This document shows, piece after piece, positions 1 through 14,300 of a stretch of DNA of 64,000 nt (position 1 is the stretch's first letter; the number at the start of each line of letters is the position of its first letter). Made by a program: the position numbers and the translations under genes. The notes beneath the pieces were generated by a model. The model saw only the letters and a program-made list of their open reading frames with translations, searched no databases and had not been told where the DNA came from. Where the stretch lies: the NCBI GenBank assembly GCA_958496175.1, contig OY292276.1, forward strand, positions 32,818,449 through 32,882,448. Direction: 5' to 3'. Origin of the DNA: Sisyra terminalis (Eukaryota > Arthropoda > Insecta > Neuroptera > Sisyridae).

Positions 1-1274
1 TCTATTAATTTTAAAACAGCGAAGAATTGAGAATATGTACTAATAATTTTTTAAGATTTAGAAATAGATCTCAATTAAATTTATATTTTGCCTCGTTTAA
101 TAATACAGCTGATATCTCACAACTCCTCAAATAGATTCTGTTTTATAAACGCTTTTTATTTTCTTCGATTAGCTTTCGATTTAAATTATTTGAAAATATT
201 TTATAAATTTTTTGCAACTCAACTCGCACACTATAGTAAATGATTTTCGAAAATATAAAATAGATGCTAATTGAATTTGTATTTTACTGTCATTAATAAG
301 TCCACCCAGCTCGGTCTTCAAAAAAGCAAATTGACAGCTCTTGATAGAACATATCAAAGACAATATATACCTATATCTTTTGATTTCTTAGCGATCAATC
401 AATATTATAGTTATTTCCGCCACTTTAAAACGGTAGCAAAAAGGCATTTTAATGCAGTTCAAAAAATTCATTTGAAGTTATTAGAGGTATTTTAAATGTA
501 ACGATGATTTCAAAATGCTTTTTTTAACAGGGTTAGTTTTATTGTATCTTAATTATAATCTCTATTAGTCATCCTGCCTTCTGGTGTAAATAAATAAAAT
601 TAAAATAATTATATTCAAACAATTAAATATATTTGTTAATCGACATTAAATTAAATTGGGGGCAAATTTCATTTGGTAGGTGAAATAATTAAAGAACTGA
701 ATTTTAAAAGTTGAGAAGATTTTATATTTATACATACATATTTTATTATCAATCGAAAAACTATGTTTATATTACCGTTAAAGCCGGAAAGTCATTAATG
801 CACTAATGAAAACACTAACGAAAAGTTCCCGTTATAATATTGCTATATACGCCTTAAAAATAGGGCTTACATTAACAAAATAGGTATAGGTACATTATAA
901 ATCACATATGATATAAACATTTATAATGTGTTTCAGTATTTTGTTTCTATTATTTTTATAAACTCACTGAAAGTTACGTGAACCACAAATGTTGTTTATT
1001 ATTACATACATTCACAATTAGTCGACTGGCGAAGTATACACTAACGTGAATAACAGTAGTAAATCCTACAACTATATTTCAGTTTTTGAAGAATTTTTAG
1101 CAAATAAAATTTTTATTTCCGTGGATAGCAATTCACATTTCAATTCAAATAATTTTCGAATCGTGTGGTAGTCTTTTATTGCATAAACAGTCATTTTACT
1201 CTGACATTCTTTTATTTGTTTTCTGAAAAGATCAAAGAAATCAATATAAAATACATAAGGAAAACAATATTTGC
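1..1274. other. Intergenic DNA without a supported gene
   Basis: A+T-rich sequence. The short ORF at 271-495 has no recognisable domain, and part of it (about 430-535) matches a repeat seen again at about 5270-5383. Both copies contain a short hairpin built on the words GGCATTTT and CAAAATGC. Nothing else is seen here. Confidence 0.6.
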
Positions 1275-4200
1275 TTACTTTAAATCTAATTCAATCTCTT
1301 TTAACTTGTCAACCAGTTTTTCATCTTTTGGAGATTCAAATTTGAATAAGGAAACATTTTCTATATCTTCGCCGTTGGAAGCGCTTACTTGAAGTTCATT
1401 TAAAAAGGAACTGAAATAAAAATAAATTAGGAAAAAAAAACATAATCAAATATTTTCTTACACAGCAATTTATCTCCCGAAATTTGATTTTTTATAATTC
1501 AACTTTGCCAACTTTATCTCTTAGATAAGATTAGATGGCAGAAGAAAGTGCTATATTATTTTTTTTAAAAATTGTTGCAACCTATTAAAAAATACAGTAA
1601 CAATACATCAAGTCAAATTTCTCCTATTCAACATACAAATTCAATAATATACTCCGATCAATATATTATCATATATATCATATAACAATATATTATCATA
1701 TACATTCAACAGAATGTCGGCTGTAAACATTTTATTAATTTTTGAAGATCTATTAAACAATACTCAACATTATTATGTAGATTATGAAGATTTGATTTTT
1801 TATCTCTTATTTGTAGGTAGAAAAATTGTTATCTCGTAAACAACGATATAATTAACCCTATTAAGTAAGGAATTTTAATTTTTATGATTAAGGAACATTA
1901 AAAGTTCCATCAAAATCGATTTTGCTGAGTTAAAAGAAGATGAATGATGAATTTTTAATTTCCAGTGATTTCACAGTTTATACAATACAGTAGAAACTTG
2001 AAATTTTGCAATTTGAAAAACATCCTTAGAGACCATTCATAAAATACGCAAGGAACATTTTTGAACCCTCCTCTTTGTTTAGCAAGACAAAATATTTTCT
2101 GTATAAATGACCTCTTAGGGACTATCCTCCTTTGATTGGTAAAAAATACATTGAAATATAAATATTGAATATTTACATCGGCTATTTCAAAAAAGAATCC
2201 TGGTTCAAGTATACTTCAGCGACGTTAAAATCTCGCAACCTTTGATTTTAATTTAATTAACGATTTTTTGTTAAGTCAATTTTAATATCAAGCCTATTAG
2301 TGGTCGAGTGGTCAAGGTGTCTGCTTCAAAACCGGTAGGTGTTGGGTTTGATCCTCGTATCGAGCAAATTTTCAATATTTTTCGATTGGATTTTTATGAG
2401 CCCTAGAGTCGTTATAAATCTTAGTATTTATAAAGTGATTATTTTATTTTAATTCTTTTCTCTTAAAAATATCTCATAATATAAAGGACGTTATGAAAAT
2501 ATAATCGGAGACAAAAGTACATTAAAATAGAAATGAAACGAATAAATGGGTAGATACTTAAAAAACTTTATATAATTTAAAAGAAAATCGGAAATTTCAC
2601 CAAAAATTTTAAACAAAATAAGAAAAAACAAAAAATATGGAAAATTAAAACTAACTTTTGGGACTGAATATGCCTTGATTTCAACTTAACAAATCAAAAT
2701 ATTATTAATTTGATGCTCGTAAGTTATGAATGTAGAATTCTTTAATATGATAACATCATAAATAAAACATTAAAGGAACATGTTTTTAAGATAATTATAA
2801 CTGAAAAATAAAACATAAATTAATAATTCAACATTATATAAAATAATGAAAACGTGATAACGCTGTCGAATTTACAGATTGGCATCGTTGACAACATTAG
2901 TTTGTCTTTCTCACATGATGTGAGTGAGCATGCGTGTCATACACAACACTTTAAAAATAAACTATTTGACATATTTTATCCTTGTTCGCTTTATTGTTCG
3001 TTTCTTGTTCGTTATACTGTGTACTCATGAGTGTGACAAAGGTAAATTATGCGTTTCATTTTTATCTAACCAAATGTACAAACACAGCTTGTATTATATA
3101 CAAGGTGGTACGTCTCATCTGACGACAGTGTTGCAGCACTTTCTTATACACTTATTAAATTATCTAGTAAAAATCGCATTTTCGGTCTGTTTCTAATTTG
3201 TTTCGTAAAAACCATGCAGTGAATTCAAATAAATTTATTCAAAATGAGTTTCCTAAAGTTTAAACTACATATTTTCAAAGTTTGGGATGCCTGGTATCGT
3301 TTTTTGGCTAATAAAATTAAATTTAATCTGTACGATCACTGAATCTCAATAAGACTACGTGTAAAATCATAGTATTTTTAAATTGCAATAACTTTTTAAC
3401 GACTTAGTGAATCGATTTAAAATTTTCACAGGTGCATTAGCATTAAATAAAGAACATTCTACTAAATTTTTAGTTCTCTGGTAGCATTTTGATATACCTC
3501 TATAAGAGTAAATTAAGTAAATACAAGATACCAATTTCAATTGAATCAAATGTAAAGAACAATATATGCATGCAAATGTAAATATGTCAATCCGACTTTT
3601 CGGCTTATTATCAATTTGGGGTTAAGACAACTTGACGGGTTGATAAATCGACTCAAAGATAAATTATATGACCAAATTTCGAGGGATTAATAGAATGAAT
3701 AAAATCAATATACACAATAACATACTCATGTAATGCCAACATTTCTCCTTGTCGCTGTATATGTTCATTTTCACGAATGCTTAATAATTTACATTTCTCA
3801 ATGTTTTCATCCATCAACTTTTTGCATTCCTTCGATTTAGAATCACATTTCTTCTTATATTCTTCCAAAGCGATTTCTGCAGTCTCAATCTCTTGCTTCA
3901 TTTTTGTACATCTAAAAAAAATATTACAAATTAAGGATGGCTTTTTAATATAAACAATTATTCAATCAATTACCTTTCATCAACTTCACCAAATAGAGAA
4001 TTTCCTTTTGAATTTTTAGTGATTGTCGATTTAACTGCCTCCAAATCAATTTCAAGAGACATTATTTTATCTTGCAATTCATTGCGTAGTTCAACAGTAT
4101 TGGCAAACTGTTTCTCTTTACTTTCCAGTACAGTTTTGGCGTCTTTTAATTTCTCCTCTATCATTGTAAGATGCTTCCTTAAATTTTCTTTTTTCAACTG

Positions 4201-4602
4201 AGTTTCATAGTTTTCTTCTTGAAAACTTTTCAACTCTGATTGTAAATTTGTATTCTCAAACTCTAAATCTTGAATGATACTGTTTGTTTCTTTATTTTCA
4301 AATTTCAATTTATCATTAAGTTCAGTATTGTTTATATTTTTAGATTTAGACCCAGAGCTTATCTTTTCATTTAAATCGTTCATCAATGTATCCAAATCCA
4401 TTAGTTCTTCTTCATATTGCAGTTGCAAAGCTTTAAATTTATTTTCCATTTGTAAATGTTGATTACTTTTTAATTGTATTTGTGAAATTAATGACTCTTT
4501 TTCGAACTCCAATTCGATTTTTACTTGTTCAGTCATCGCTATTTTCTGTTTTAATTTATAAATTTCCTCATTTTTTTCTTCTATTAACGTTTCAGTATCC
4601 AT
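1275..4602 (-). CDS. Coiled-coil protein, tentatively Spindly-like (3 exons, 316 aa)
   Basis: Coding exons on the minus strand are 4602-3974, 3911-3726 and 1410-1275. All have GT-AG borders and both joins are phase 2 (629+186+136 nt = 317 codons with stop). The start ATG at 4602 is the first in frame. The protein is almost wholly heptad-rich, charged coiled coil (E, K, L, Q), roughly residues 5-270. At the first junction it reads GNSLFGEVDER, and further on QRQGEMLALH. As I remember it, a similar GNSLFxEVxDR motif followed by coiled coil occurs in Spindly (SPDL1), the dynein adaptor of kinetochores. That is the only basis for the name: the usual N-terminal CC1 box is not obvious and the protein is shorter than Spindly. 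The last exon ends FKFESPKDEKLVDKLKEIEL and then stop. The 2.3 kb second intron could hide a further exon of compatible phase. The gene structure is firm, the name is not. Confidence 0.72.
2291..2450 (+). repeat. tRNA-derived SINE, copy at left end of window
   Basis: AGTGGTCGAGTGGTCAAGG (A-box-like) and GGGTTTGATCC (B-box-like) are followed by TTTTTCGATTGG and CCCTAGAGTCG, shared with 62153-62330. It lies inside the second intron of the minus-strand coiled-coil gene. Confidence 0.7.
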
Positions 4603-6781
4603 TTTTAATAAGCAAGATAATTCTTGATAGTTAAATTTTGATTAGTAAAAATATATTTGAATTGAATACTACTTTTCATTACACTCAAAAATTACAATAT
4701 TTTTCAGTTTATCTTAAAACAAATTAATACTTATGTTGACTTATGTCACTTATGTCTAATAAATTATGTATTTGAAAGATTTGAAACTTCAAACAAACTT
4801 GACCGTTACTGACTGCGCTAAATAAAATGACAAAAATGACGTTTTAAGGGTTGAGCTAACTCATTATAAACAAGGCAAGAGAATACTATTATAATTTAGG
4901 AAGACAGGGTAAGATATCATTCCGCTGTCTATCAAATGTATGTGGAACGCAGTGGAACGTATCACCAGATGCTTCAATAAAAAATAATCTTCGATTCTAG
5001 AACCATCTAGTAATAAAATTATAAACTACATTTAAAGCTTTTAAATTCAAAATTGTTTCATATCAATTTGAATGAGAACGATGAGAACCGAATGTACAAT
5101 AAACTATTTCATTTAGCGACTATTTAAGGTAATCCTATACTTCATCCTTTTTAAGGTAATATTATATCACTAAAATATGTTTTTATTTGTTTTCTCTATT
5201 TTATATAACTCCAAGAATAACTCTCTAAATTATTTTTTTGAAAAGTAGGAAGCATTTCCAAGTTTTCTGTTAAAAGAAGACATTTAAAGCCATTAGAAGT
5301 CGTTTAAAATTATTAAAGGCATTTTAAATGTGATGATTTCAAAATGCCTCTAATTGCCTTTTTTTGACAGAGTTGCGAAACAATATAATGCAACATAATT
5401 TGTAACACTTTCTTTCGAAATGAATTGAATTGGATCAATTTTGATTGATTTACTTATAATAACAGACTTCAAGAATCTTTCAAGTTGGAATGCACTGAAT
5501 ATCCAATTTCCGTATTCGTTACTTTTACGTATATCTTGAATGGATCTTTTACATTACTAAATTTTATTACCTTTGTGAAGTACTAAATAGATTTAAAACT
5601 GGAAAAGGTAACAATGAAATGTTATATTATTATTAAACTTCTTATTATCACTTTGGCACACTTTTATTATACAGGTTTGTTATATACCACATTTTGGCAT
5701 TTTCTATGTTTTCTTCGAAAAAAGTTTATTCAAATTCACTCTTTGCCGTTTATAAACTTTTTGACAGTTCTTTACGTTCTTTATACTTGACGGGCTCGTT
5801 AAGGATGGTTAAGGATTTGTGTTAGGACATACAACAATACACTAATTTATATAGTTACGAAAATGTTATTCATTTCACATAATACACTTATTTATTTTTG
5901 CAACAATCACGATTTCACTGTTTCTGACTGATTGTTTATATTTGGCTGTCTGTTTATCTATGACTGTCTATTCAAATTTGACTTGCTCTACTCATGATCG
6001 AGCCCTTTTTATAGTGGTTTATACTCTCCAGCATTCGATTCTCGATCTTTCAAGAAAACTTTTTATATTATGAACAGTTTGTCCGGTTTTATTATCCTTT
6101 TTTTTTTAAGTTCTCCATAGAAACTTCTCGATTATCTTTTCATCTTATCGTTCTATTTACTTTTATGGCTCATGCAGTAGGGAGCTGTCTGAGTGTAAGA
6201 CCCAATATGCAACGACAGGTACTCTTGAGCGAAGTTTTCTATGAAGAATAAACCATTTTCTTTAGGATGTTTTTACTGTCGATAATTTTTACAGAAGTTA
6301 TGCCTTTACCTTTACTTACAGAATACCTTCAGTAACAAATTTTGCCTTTCACTCATTCGTTAGTAATTATCATAAAATATCTCTATAATACATTACTAAA
6401 TCTACTAAACTTCTTTGTGAGTATTGTTATTTCTCGATCTTGCATCCCGATAGAGGAAAAAATTCCAGTTTGTATTTGTAGAGTTTTAAGCTCTGAATTA
6501 AGGGTTTCAAGATTTAACCATTCTCCGAGGAAGGGGGAGCAAAAAAGTGACGAAAAATGAGTCACTTTCGTTACTTATTTTTAAACAAGTCTCTTTCTAA
6601 AATTTTCAAGTATCCCGATTCAATTCTTAGAAAATGGAAAAATAAATAAAAGTTGAGTTTTATCCAAATCTGGCTTACGGTTCCTGAGGAAAGTGACCCC
6701 CAATTGAATCATTTTTATTATGGTGCGACGTACTAACGCCCTCTATAATATAATGAAAAGGTAAAAATATATATAATTGTG
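4603..6781. other. Intergenic stretch, no gene seen
   Basis: Upstream flank of the coiled-coil gene, which should contain its promoter; no clear TATA or initiator pair was identified. At about 5270-5383 lies a second copy of the short repeat seen at 430-535. The ORFs around 6342-6565 lie on opposite strands of the same bases and show no domain. Confidence 0.5.
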
Positions 6782-7943
6782 TACACTCGAGCCTCGTATA
6801 ACACGGTTATATGATTCAAGAAAAACATCATGTAATACAAATCCGTGTTATACAAGCTTTGAAGTTCATACAAAATTAGGGTTTGCGTTCCAAAAAAAAA
6901 AAAAAAATCGAAGATAGTTGATATAAATATGTACTTTATTTTCTTAATAAAATATATAAAATTACAATTATTGAAAAAAAACTTTTATAACACATCTTAT
7001 ATATTAAGATTGCTGATCGGTGAAACGTTTTCGTTGGTGCGGAGAAATAGTTTCTCTCACTCCATCTGCATTCATTCCATGATTATTTACAACTTGCGTT
7101 GTATTTGGACTACTAAGCTCAACAGATTTCGCTCACTCACTCTTCACCACCAAAATAGCATTTCGTTGTAGTTAAAGTAGCTGAGTTCTGTCCGTAATAC
7201 TTTCCGTTAGGAGGAGCCTAACGGGCTCTACACTAGTATAATATATTTTCTCTTAATCGTAATCATGTATTTTATGTATGGGTATTTGTATAGTCTTCTC
7301 TATTTTTAATATGTTATTTTTCTTTTTTAATATGTTAATATTAAGTTCATTGATGTAAAAAATCATATACAAATAAATAAATACAATGGAGCATTCATTC
7401 ATCATCGCTATCATTTAGAATAATTCTTAATTTTTACGCTTTTTCGACATCGGTAGTAAGTATTCATTATCGGAGGAGGGCTCTAAATTTCTAGTGGTTT
7501 TAGCCTTTAAAAATTGGTAATAAGCTATTATTTGATTTTAGCGTAAAAATCTTTACATATTTCTTTATAAGGTTCCAAAATCGATTGTAATTCCCTCTTG
7601 AATTTCGAACTTCATTCCATTATAGGATCCTTTTCATTAAAAAAAGTTAATAACCAATTCCAAGCCTTCATTTATAGTTTTTAATGTGAAACATGTAGCT
7701 TCCTCGCTGTAAATGCTTTCTGAGTCATTAATAGGTTCATTTAAAATTTCGATTAATTCTTCTTCGTTCAACGAACGATCCTCCAACATTTTTTGAATGT
7801 CATTAAAACTTTCTTCTCCAAACATATTATTTAATTCATTTATTTTTCTGAAACCGTGTTATAAAAAGCGTGCTATACAAAAAATATGGCACAATTTATA
7901 CATCCGTGTTATATAAAACCGTGTTATACGAGGCACAAGTGTA
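6782..7943. mobile_element. Degenerate Tigger/pogo-like DNA transposon with TA target sites
   Basis: Imperfect terminal inverted repeats of about 27 bp, 6782-6808 and 7943-7917, share the core GCCTCGTATAACACGGTT and start with TA on both sides, as expected of a Tc1/mariner-superfamily pogo/Tigger element. The related word CCGTGTTATA recurs just inside each end. At 1.16 kb it is far shorter than an autonomous Tigger. The only coding remnant is the acidic minus-strand ORF at 7637-7825. It is an internally deleted, non-autonomous copy. Confidence 0.75.
7637..7825 (-). pseudogene. Tigger-like transposase C-terminal remnant
   Basis: A 62-aa acidic ORF starting MFGEESFNDIQKMLEDRSLN, with ELIEILNEP further on, lies inside the Tigger-like element. 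Acidic tails of this style, with short LxEILN-like motifs, are typical of the region after the DDE domain in Tigger/CENP-B-type transposases. No catalytic DDE block or helix-turn-helix is present, so it cannot be active. The assignment rests mainly on the flanking TIRs. Confidence 0.5.
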
Positions 7944-8347
7944 TTTTATCTTTTAATAACGAATGTGCAATAAACCGATTCGAATAAAATTAACAGTTTT
8001 GATATAAAATTATTCATATTTTTTTTGCTTCCGATAGTAAAATAGTATCTAAATTTAACTTTATTTTATAATTTTGTAAATATATAAAAAGAATGTAACT
8101 AAAAGTAGTTGAAAATTACTGAAAAACCAAGGTATTATAATAATCTTTAATTATAATTACGATCAACCATACATTAATTCACGAATGTGGAAGTATTGAT
8201 GAAAGTCAACAAAAAAGATCGATCACCGATTACTTTAATTTAGGTATAAATAAAATGAAGATTACAAAAAAAAAAAAAATTTAATCATTAATAAAATAAT
8301 AATTACAGTGTATAAAAAATATAAGTTAAATAAAGGTGTATTTCAAT

Positions 8348-11300
8348 TCATGCTATAATAGCAACTTCTTTTAAAAGATCTTTTTTATACGTTAACGAAA
8401 AAATTTTCTTGCACGATACACAGTTCACTATGGTTAAAGTTTTTGAGAACGCAATTTTAGATCCACAAAATACACAATAAATGAGATTTTCACTGAAAAT
8501 ATATAAAAATACATCGTTAGTTACAATGATAAAACCGTTATTTGCATTTAATTCTCACTCTGTGTTCATTAAATTTGTAGAATGATATGTTTGACGACAG
8601 CCTAATTCTTTCTCACTACGAATACTAAAATATTAAAAAAAAATTTTTAAAAATGAAAAATATGTAATGTATCACTATTTAAGTACGTAAAAACATTAAT
8701 GTATACATTAACTAGTCAATATATAAAATGATATATTAACATCTTTGAACAAAATTAATTCAGATAAAATTTTCAAAATTTCTGAACATTTTGTCGGTTT
8801 TAAATCACAAATTTTTTACTTATATTTTCTACAATTCATATATCACGATGAAAAATGACTCATAAGATAAATTCATGAAATTATTTAATACTTTTATACT
8901 GAACAGCGAAAATTAATTTGTGTAATTTGGCTTTGAACAACATGCATCGTTATTCTGTTTTAGTTCTCCTGAAGAAGTTGGAAATAAATACCAACGAAAC
9001 GTTGAGATAGTTTGAAAAATAACGTCTTATTATTTAAATCCAAGTTCCCGAGAACATTATTAATTAATTATTTACCACACCATGGATGAGAGCAACCAGG
9101 AATAATTTAAAATATTTTAAAAAATTTCTAAACTAATTACAAAACATAATTTTGCTGTTATTTTTTAACTGTACCTGATGAAATCCAAGAAATATTCATT
9201 TAAAAATGCAATTGCAAAAAAATCGTTAAAATCAAAATGTCTAAAATGAGTTCCTATTAGGCTATTAGTCCGGCAATAAAATGACGTCACAAGACACAAA
9301 CTTCAAAATCCTATTGACATTTTCCTATGATAAATGTTAATATAAACACAAATAGTAAAGTAGTTTCAAACTAAAAGATTAAAACCATTTACAATATTTG
9401 ATATTTAGTAAGTCCAAGTATATTTTATTTTATTATGTACTTGAGTATGAGCGTATTTTTAGTACCAACATACCCTCCAAAAATGGTCCAAATACCTTTC
9501 TGGGACCGATTTGTCATCGTTCTATAGCTTTTTCTGCACTCTTCGCTTTAGTCAACATTTTTAAACTATTGGAGCATTATTTGTTATTTTCTTCTTTAAA
9601 TTTTACTATATTTTACTCCAAATAGATATAATTTCATTAACTGCGAAAATAAAATTTTCCTTTAAAACTGAATATAAATCTAAATAATAACACATATTTT
9701 TTTTTAAAAAAATAAAAAAAAAATATTCATTTTCCAGTGTCAGCAATATGTTTTAAACTTTTAGAAAATTATTCACTGGATCTTACTTCAAACTGAAATT
9801 ATAGTTTGATCGTTTGGAAAAACAGTTTCCCTTATTTGTATTAAAAGACTCACTATTGAAATGATTAATGAAAAGCTTAGTTTTTATATATACTAAACAC
9901 AATTAACCTCTAATTTATAAAAAAAATGAGTCTTCCGTGGCGAAAAATGTGAAAAATTGTGCAAATTATTATTGTTTTTATGACAAGCGCTCAATGATCT
10001 GTTTAAATATCGGTTTCAATAAATGGACTATGACGTCATAAGCGAAGACTCATAAGCGCACCCATCTTTTTTCGGCTCTCATTTGCTCATTAATATAACA
10101 AATTTTTCTACCAAAGTATAAATTTCTTAGAACTAAAAATTAGTTTTCTTTCCTCACTTTAATAATGTCCTTTAGCCATTAAAAAAAGTGCATATGATCT
10201 TTTAAAATGCAAGTAAAATACGGATTCTGAAAATAATTGAATTTATCATCTTATGACGTAATCCTCGTTTTCTTTTATATAAAATTTTGATTGGGTTGAT
10301 TTAGTATAGACGGTGCATGCATTTTACTAAACTTATTGATATAACTTATACGCCTTATACTTCTTGATTTACCTGTAGTAAGTAGTTTGGACACTGTTGT
10401 TATCATCGGCAATTGCTGTATTGTAAATATTTGGATTTATTGTTTCATTTAACTGTTCGTTTTGACTTTTTTTAGTTGAAGTAGATAATTTTTTCTCTTT
10501 AGTTGTAATATCAAGTATTTTTCTTTGAGAAGTACTTTTATTCGAATTAACGAAGTTACTCATCTCCGAAAAATGTTTAGATTGTTGACTAGAAAAATGA
10601 ATTGTTAAAATTAAAAAATACCTATTTGCCAAACTATGAATTATACCTTCCTATTAGAAATGAATTTTCTGATGGGTCCATTTGAACTTCCATGCTTAAA
10701 CTGAATAATTATGAGAATTAATAATTTGTGAATTATTTACTTTTATAAAAAGGTAGACATTTTTCGCAAAAATGAAGTCAATGTTTTGTGTTTTACTAAA
10801 AGTTTTTAAACTTATTCTTTGATATCGTATTTTTTTTAACAAATAAATTTAATGAACGCAGAAAAACGTATTCTTTGAACTTTATATCTATTTTAAATTT
10901 CCCCACTTTATAAGCCATGTCTAACTTTTTATTAATGTTAGTAAAATTAGTTATTAATAATTAACCAAAAATATGATATCATTTTATTTGTTTTCTATAT
11001 CTAACCAAGAGTTCTGAATAATGATGCTGAAGAAGAATAGGAAAACCTAATGGACGAATAGAATCACAAATGTGGAGAAATTGGGAAGAGTCATTGAAAA
11101 AAGAATGAATGGAAAACAAGCTAATTAGATCCTAGCTAGTCCCAGTTGGTGAAGTAAAGAACTTACTTTAGAAGGAAATTATTGTCCAAGGACCACTTAT
11201 CTGCATTAAAGCGGCGCCAAAAAACAACTATTTTTTTAACTTTCTTGCTGAAATACGCTATTTCCAAAATTCGAATTATTTTTAGTACGGTAAAATTGTG

Positions 11301-14300
11301 TACAAAAAAAATAATATTTTCTTAAATTTTTATCGCAAAATACTTATTTTTAAAGATGGCTCATATTTTTTTTTTAAATTTTTGAATATATTATTTTGAT
11401 GTTTTTGAGGCAAAATTTATAATAATAAAATAATATTTAGTAATTTGAAATATAAATGAATATATTTCGTTAAAAATATCAGAAATATATTTTTTTTCTG
11501 GACAAAATTTGGCTTAAGTCTATTTTAGCACACCTACAATCTGGCGACGTTGCATTTTCGACTTTTTTTTAATTTAATTCGCGATTAAATCGGTCCATAA
11601 TGAAAATTTAGCCACAAAAGAGAGAATTATACCATGTTAGAATTGAATTACCAAAATATCGCGAATTAAATTAAAAACAAAGTCGAAAATGCAACTTTGC
11701 CAGACTGTGGGTGTGCTAAATTAGACTTGAACCGAAAATTTTACAGTACGGAGAAAAAAATCAAGTTTTAACTAATTTTGGAATTTCTAAAAATCGTGAG
11801 CAACTTTTTTTTTGTTACATTTTGGAGAAGGCTCTTAAAAAAAGTAAATTGATATATTTAAGTAAGAAACTAAAAAAAGTTTAGTAATATAAATGAATAG
11901 ATAGTGCATATGCCATGAACGACAACAATAACTGAAGCGTACACAGTGCTACGTAACAGAGGTTCCTTTTTTTTGTAACAAAAAATAACACCTGGTAAGT
12001 GAGTACCGTTGAGCGCCAACAGCTTCCGTCTACGCAAATAAGCGCTTGAATTTTACTTGCTTCAGTTATCCACCCTGATACTTCAACCTCTTCCAATTTG
12101 TCCAACAAAGCCTTCGGTGTATTTTGTTTAGTTCAATCTTGATTTGCGCCTCTAATGATGGCACTGGCAGTTACTTTGAACGCGATTACTTGTATACCGT
12201 AGATAACCGTAGATAACTAGATACGCTATCCATTATATACAGATTAGTGGAAAGGACCAAAGAAAAAAAGAAGAGGACGACTTGGAATCCTAAAGTTGTT
12301 AAAAAAGAAATGGAATAAATGGGTCTAAAAAATCTCACTAGAGACAGACGGTAATAGTGGGAAGCATTCTATCAGAAGGAAAACCGAATCTACCGCCAGC
12401 AAAAGAGAAGAAAAATTAAGTACTCACCTACGTACACTCATATTTGTGTTTTCGTTAGTGAGATTATCATCGAATGAACATTTTATAGTACTGTAAAAAT
12501 ACATTAATTATGTTATTTTCAAAATATTTGCACTTTTTGAAATTCTGATTTTTTTACTAAAACGATATTTATTAACAGAAAAGGACGAAGTCTGTCGCTC
12601 CTTGTGCCATGTCGGCACGCGATTGGTTTAGTGATTTCTTTCTCTCTCCCACCAACGCGAATGCATAGAGAAGTTTCTAGTAAAATCTAGCGAAAACGAG
12701 AACATACTAGTACGTTGGGTTGCGGATATATAAGGGGCTAAGTTCGAGTTCAGTATTGAAGTTCAGTTTTGAATTTCCGTTACAACAAAGCGATTGTTAT
12801 TAAATTGTGGTTTCGATAATAAGTGATTATTGTTATTTGATTGTTGTTTTGACAAGTGTTAATAATAAAGTGATTGTGGAGTTTTAAACGACTATTTATT
12901 TCCAAAGAAATAAAAGAACTAATAACGCGAACTCAATACAGTTTTGAGACGTCTCGTTACAATACAAATAAATCATTTTATATCCAAATATTCTGTGTAT
13001 CTTCACCAATTATACATTTTCTGCGTTTCTGTTAATTTATAGATAACACAAAAATGTTTGAGTTTCCATCACATAATTCCGCGAGGGAAGTGTAAATTAA
13101 TAATTAAAATTTTAGCCCAGGGGGGTTTAAGGATGCCAGTTAAATTTCCATCCGTAATTCATTATAAAGTATTGTATGTTATTTAGGGTAGTTGTACTCT
13201 ATACTTTATAAGAAAAATAAAGTACGCAAAAATACTTTATTTCGTACGATTTTGTTTCTCTAGGATTTATTTTACGTATAATATACCAAAAAATAGTTGA
13301 GAAAATTTTTGAGTAAATTGAAATTAATTTAAAAATATAGGCTGGAAAATGCTACACAGCTGGTTAACACTAATAATTACTAGTTAAAAGTAATGATAAA
13401 TAATATGTTTTTAAGCAAAAGAATAAAGTGAAATAAACCATAAATCATTTTAATATAATATACTTTTTTTTCTACCTGTAATAATCAATATACTTTATTT
13501 GCACAAAAAGAAGTGGCAACCCTAATGCCAGCAGATCAATCATGAAAGAAATGGTAGATAGTCTCGCTACAAATTTTATCTAGGGGTATAATCATTCACA
13601 AGATAATTTTTTATGGATAAAAATTACAAAATAAAATTGTTCCACTTTCCGTATCATAACATATTATCAACCGTATTAAAACAAATATTCGCTACAGTCG
13701 CAGAGATTTTGGTTCACATTTCGTTTAAATTGTAGTAATTAATGACCATAACTGTTCGCATATAAATGTGATATGTAACACGAATAGTGCTGTTTTTTAA
13801 AATAACATAACGCAATTTGTAGAACTATAGAGAATTTAAATATAGAGCACATCGAGTTGACAAACACTTTGATTTTCAACCATCGTTTTCTCTTCGTACC
13901 CCCTTTTACACCCGAAGAAAGAGAAAAAATATGGCATCTCTTTTATATTTAATATCAGTTGAGTTTAGCTTAAAGAAGTTTCGACACTTCGTCAGCTTTA
14001 GGTTTCACATTTCTATGAATGTTAAACTTTAATGTATATAGATGAATATTCAAAGCTACCATTAATACATTATATTAGTTGGAATCAAAACCATATCTTA
14101 TGGTTTCAAAGGATCTTTTTTGTAAGAATTCTTTATTTCCACATCAGTTTCTTCAAAAAATCAGAATTTAACTGTCACACTGGTAGAACTTAATTAATGA
14201 ATTACCTTCCCAGGGTTGCATTAGAACGAAAAGTTATGTCATAATTTTTTTGCAATGATGAAAAATTTAATTTGCTATATTCCGAAGTTGATGCCAATGG

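Noticed and set aside
271..495. 74-aa ORF as a gene
   Set aside because: Partly repeat sequence found again at 5270-5383; an opposite-strand ORF overlaps; no domain.
2291..2365. Functional tRNA gene
   Set aside because: It has A- and B-box-like words, but the arms do not pair as a full tRNA, and similar heads recur elsewhere with a shared non-tRNA tail, which marks a SINE.
11881..12108. 75-aa minus-strand ORF as a gene
   Set aside because: No domain, no splice context that joins it to the Myb/zinc-ribbon gene, and it lies between broken LINE pieces.
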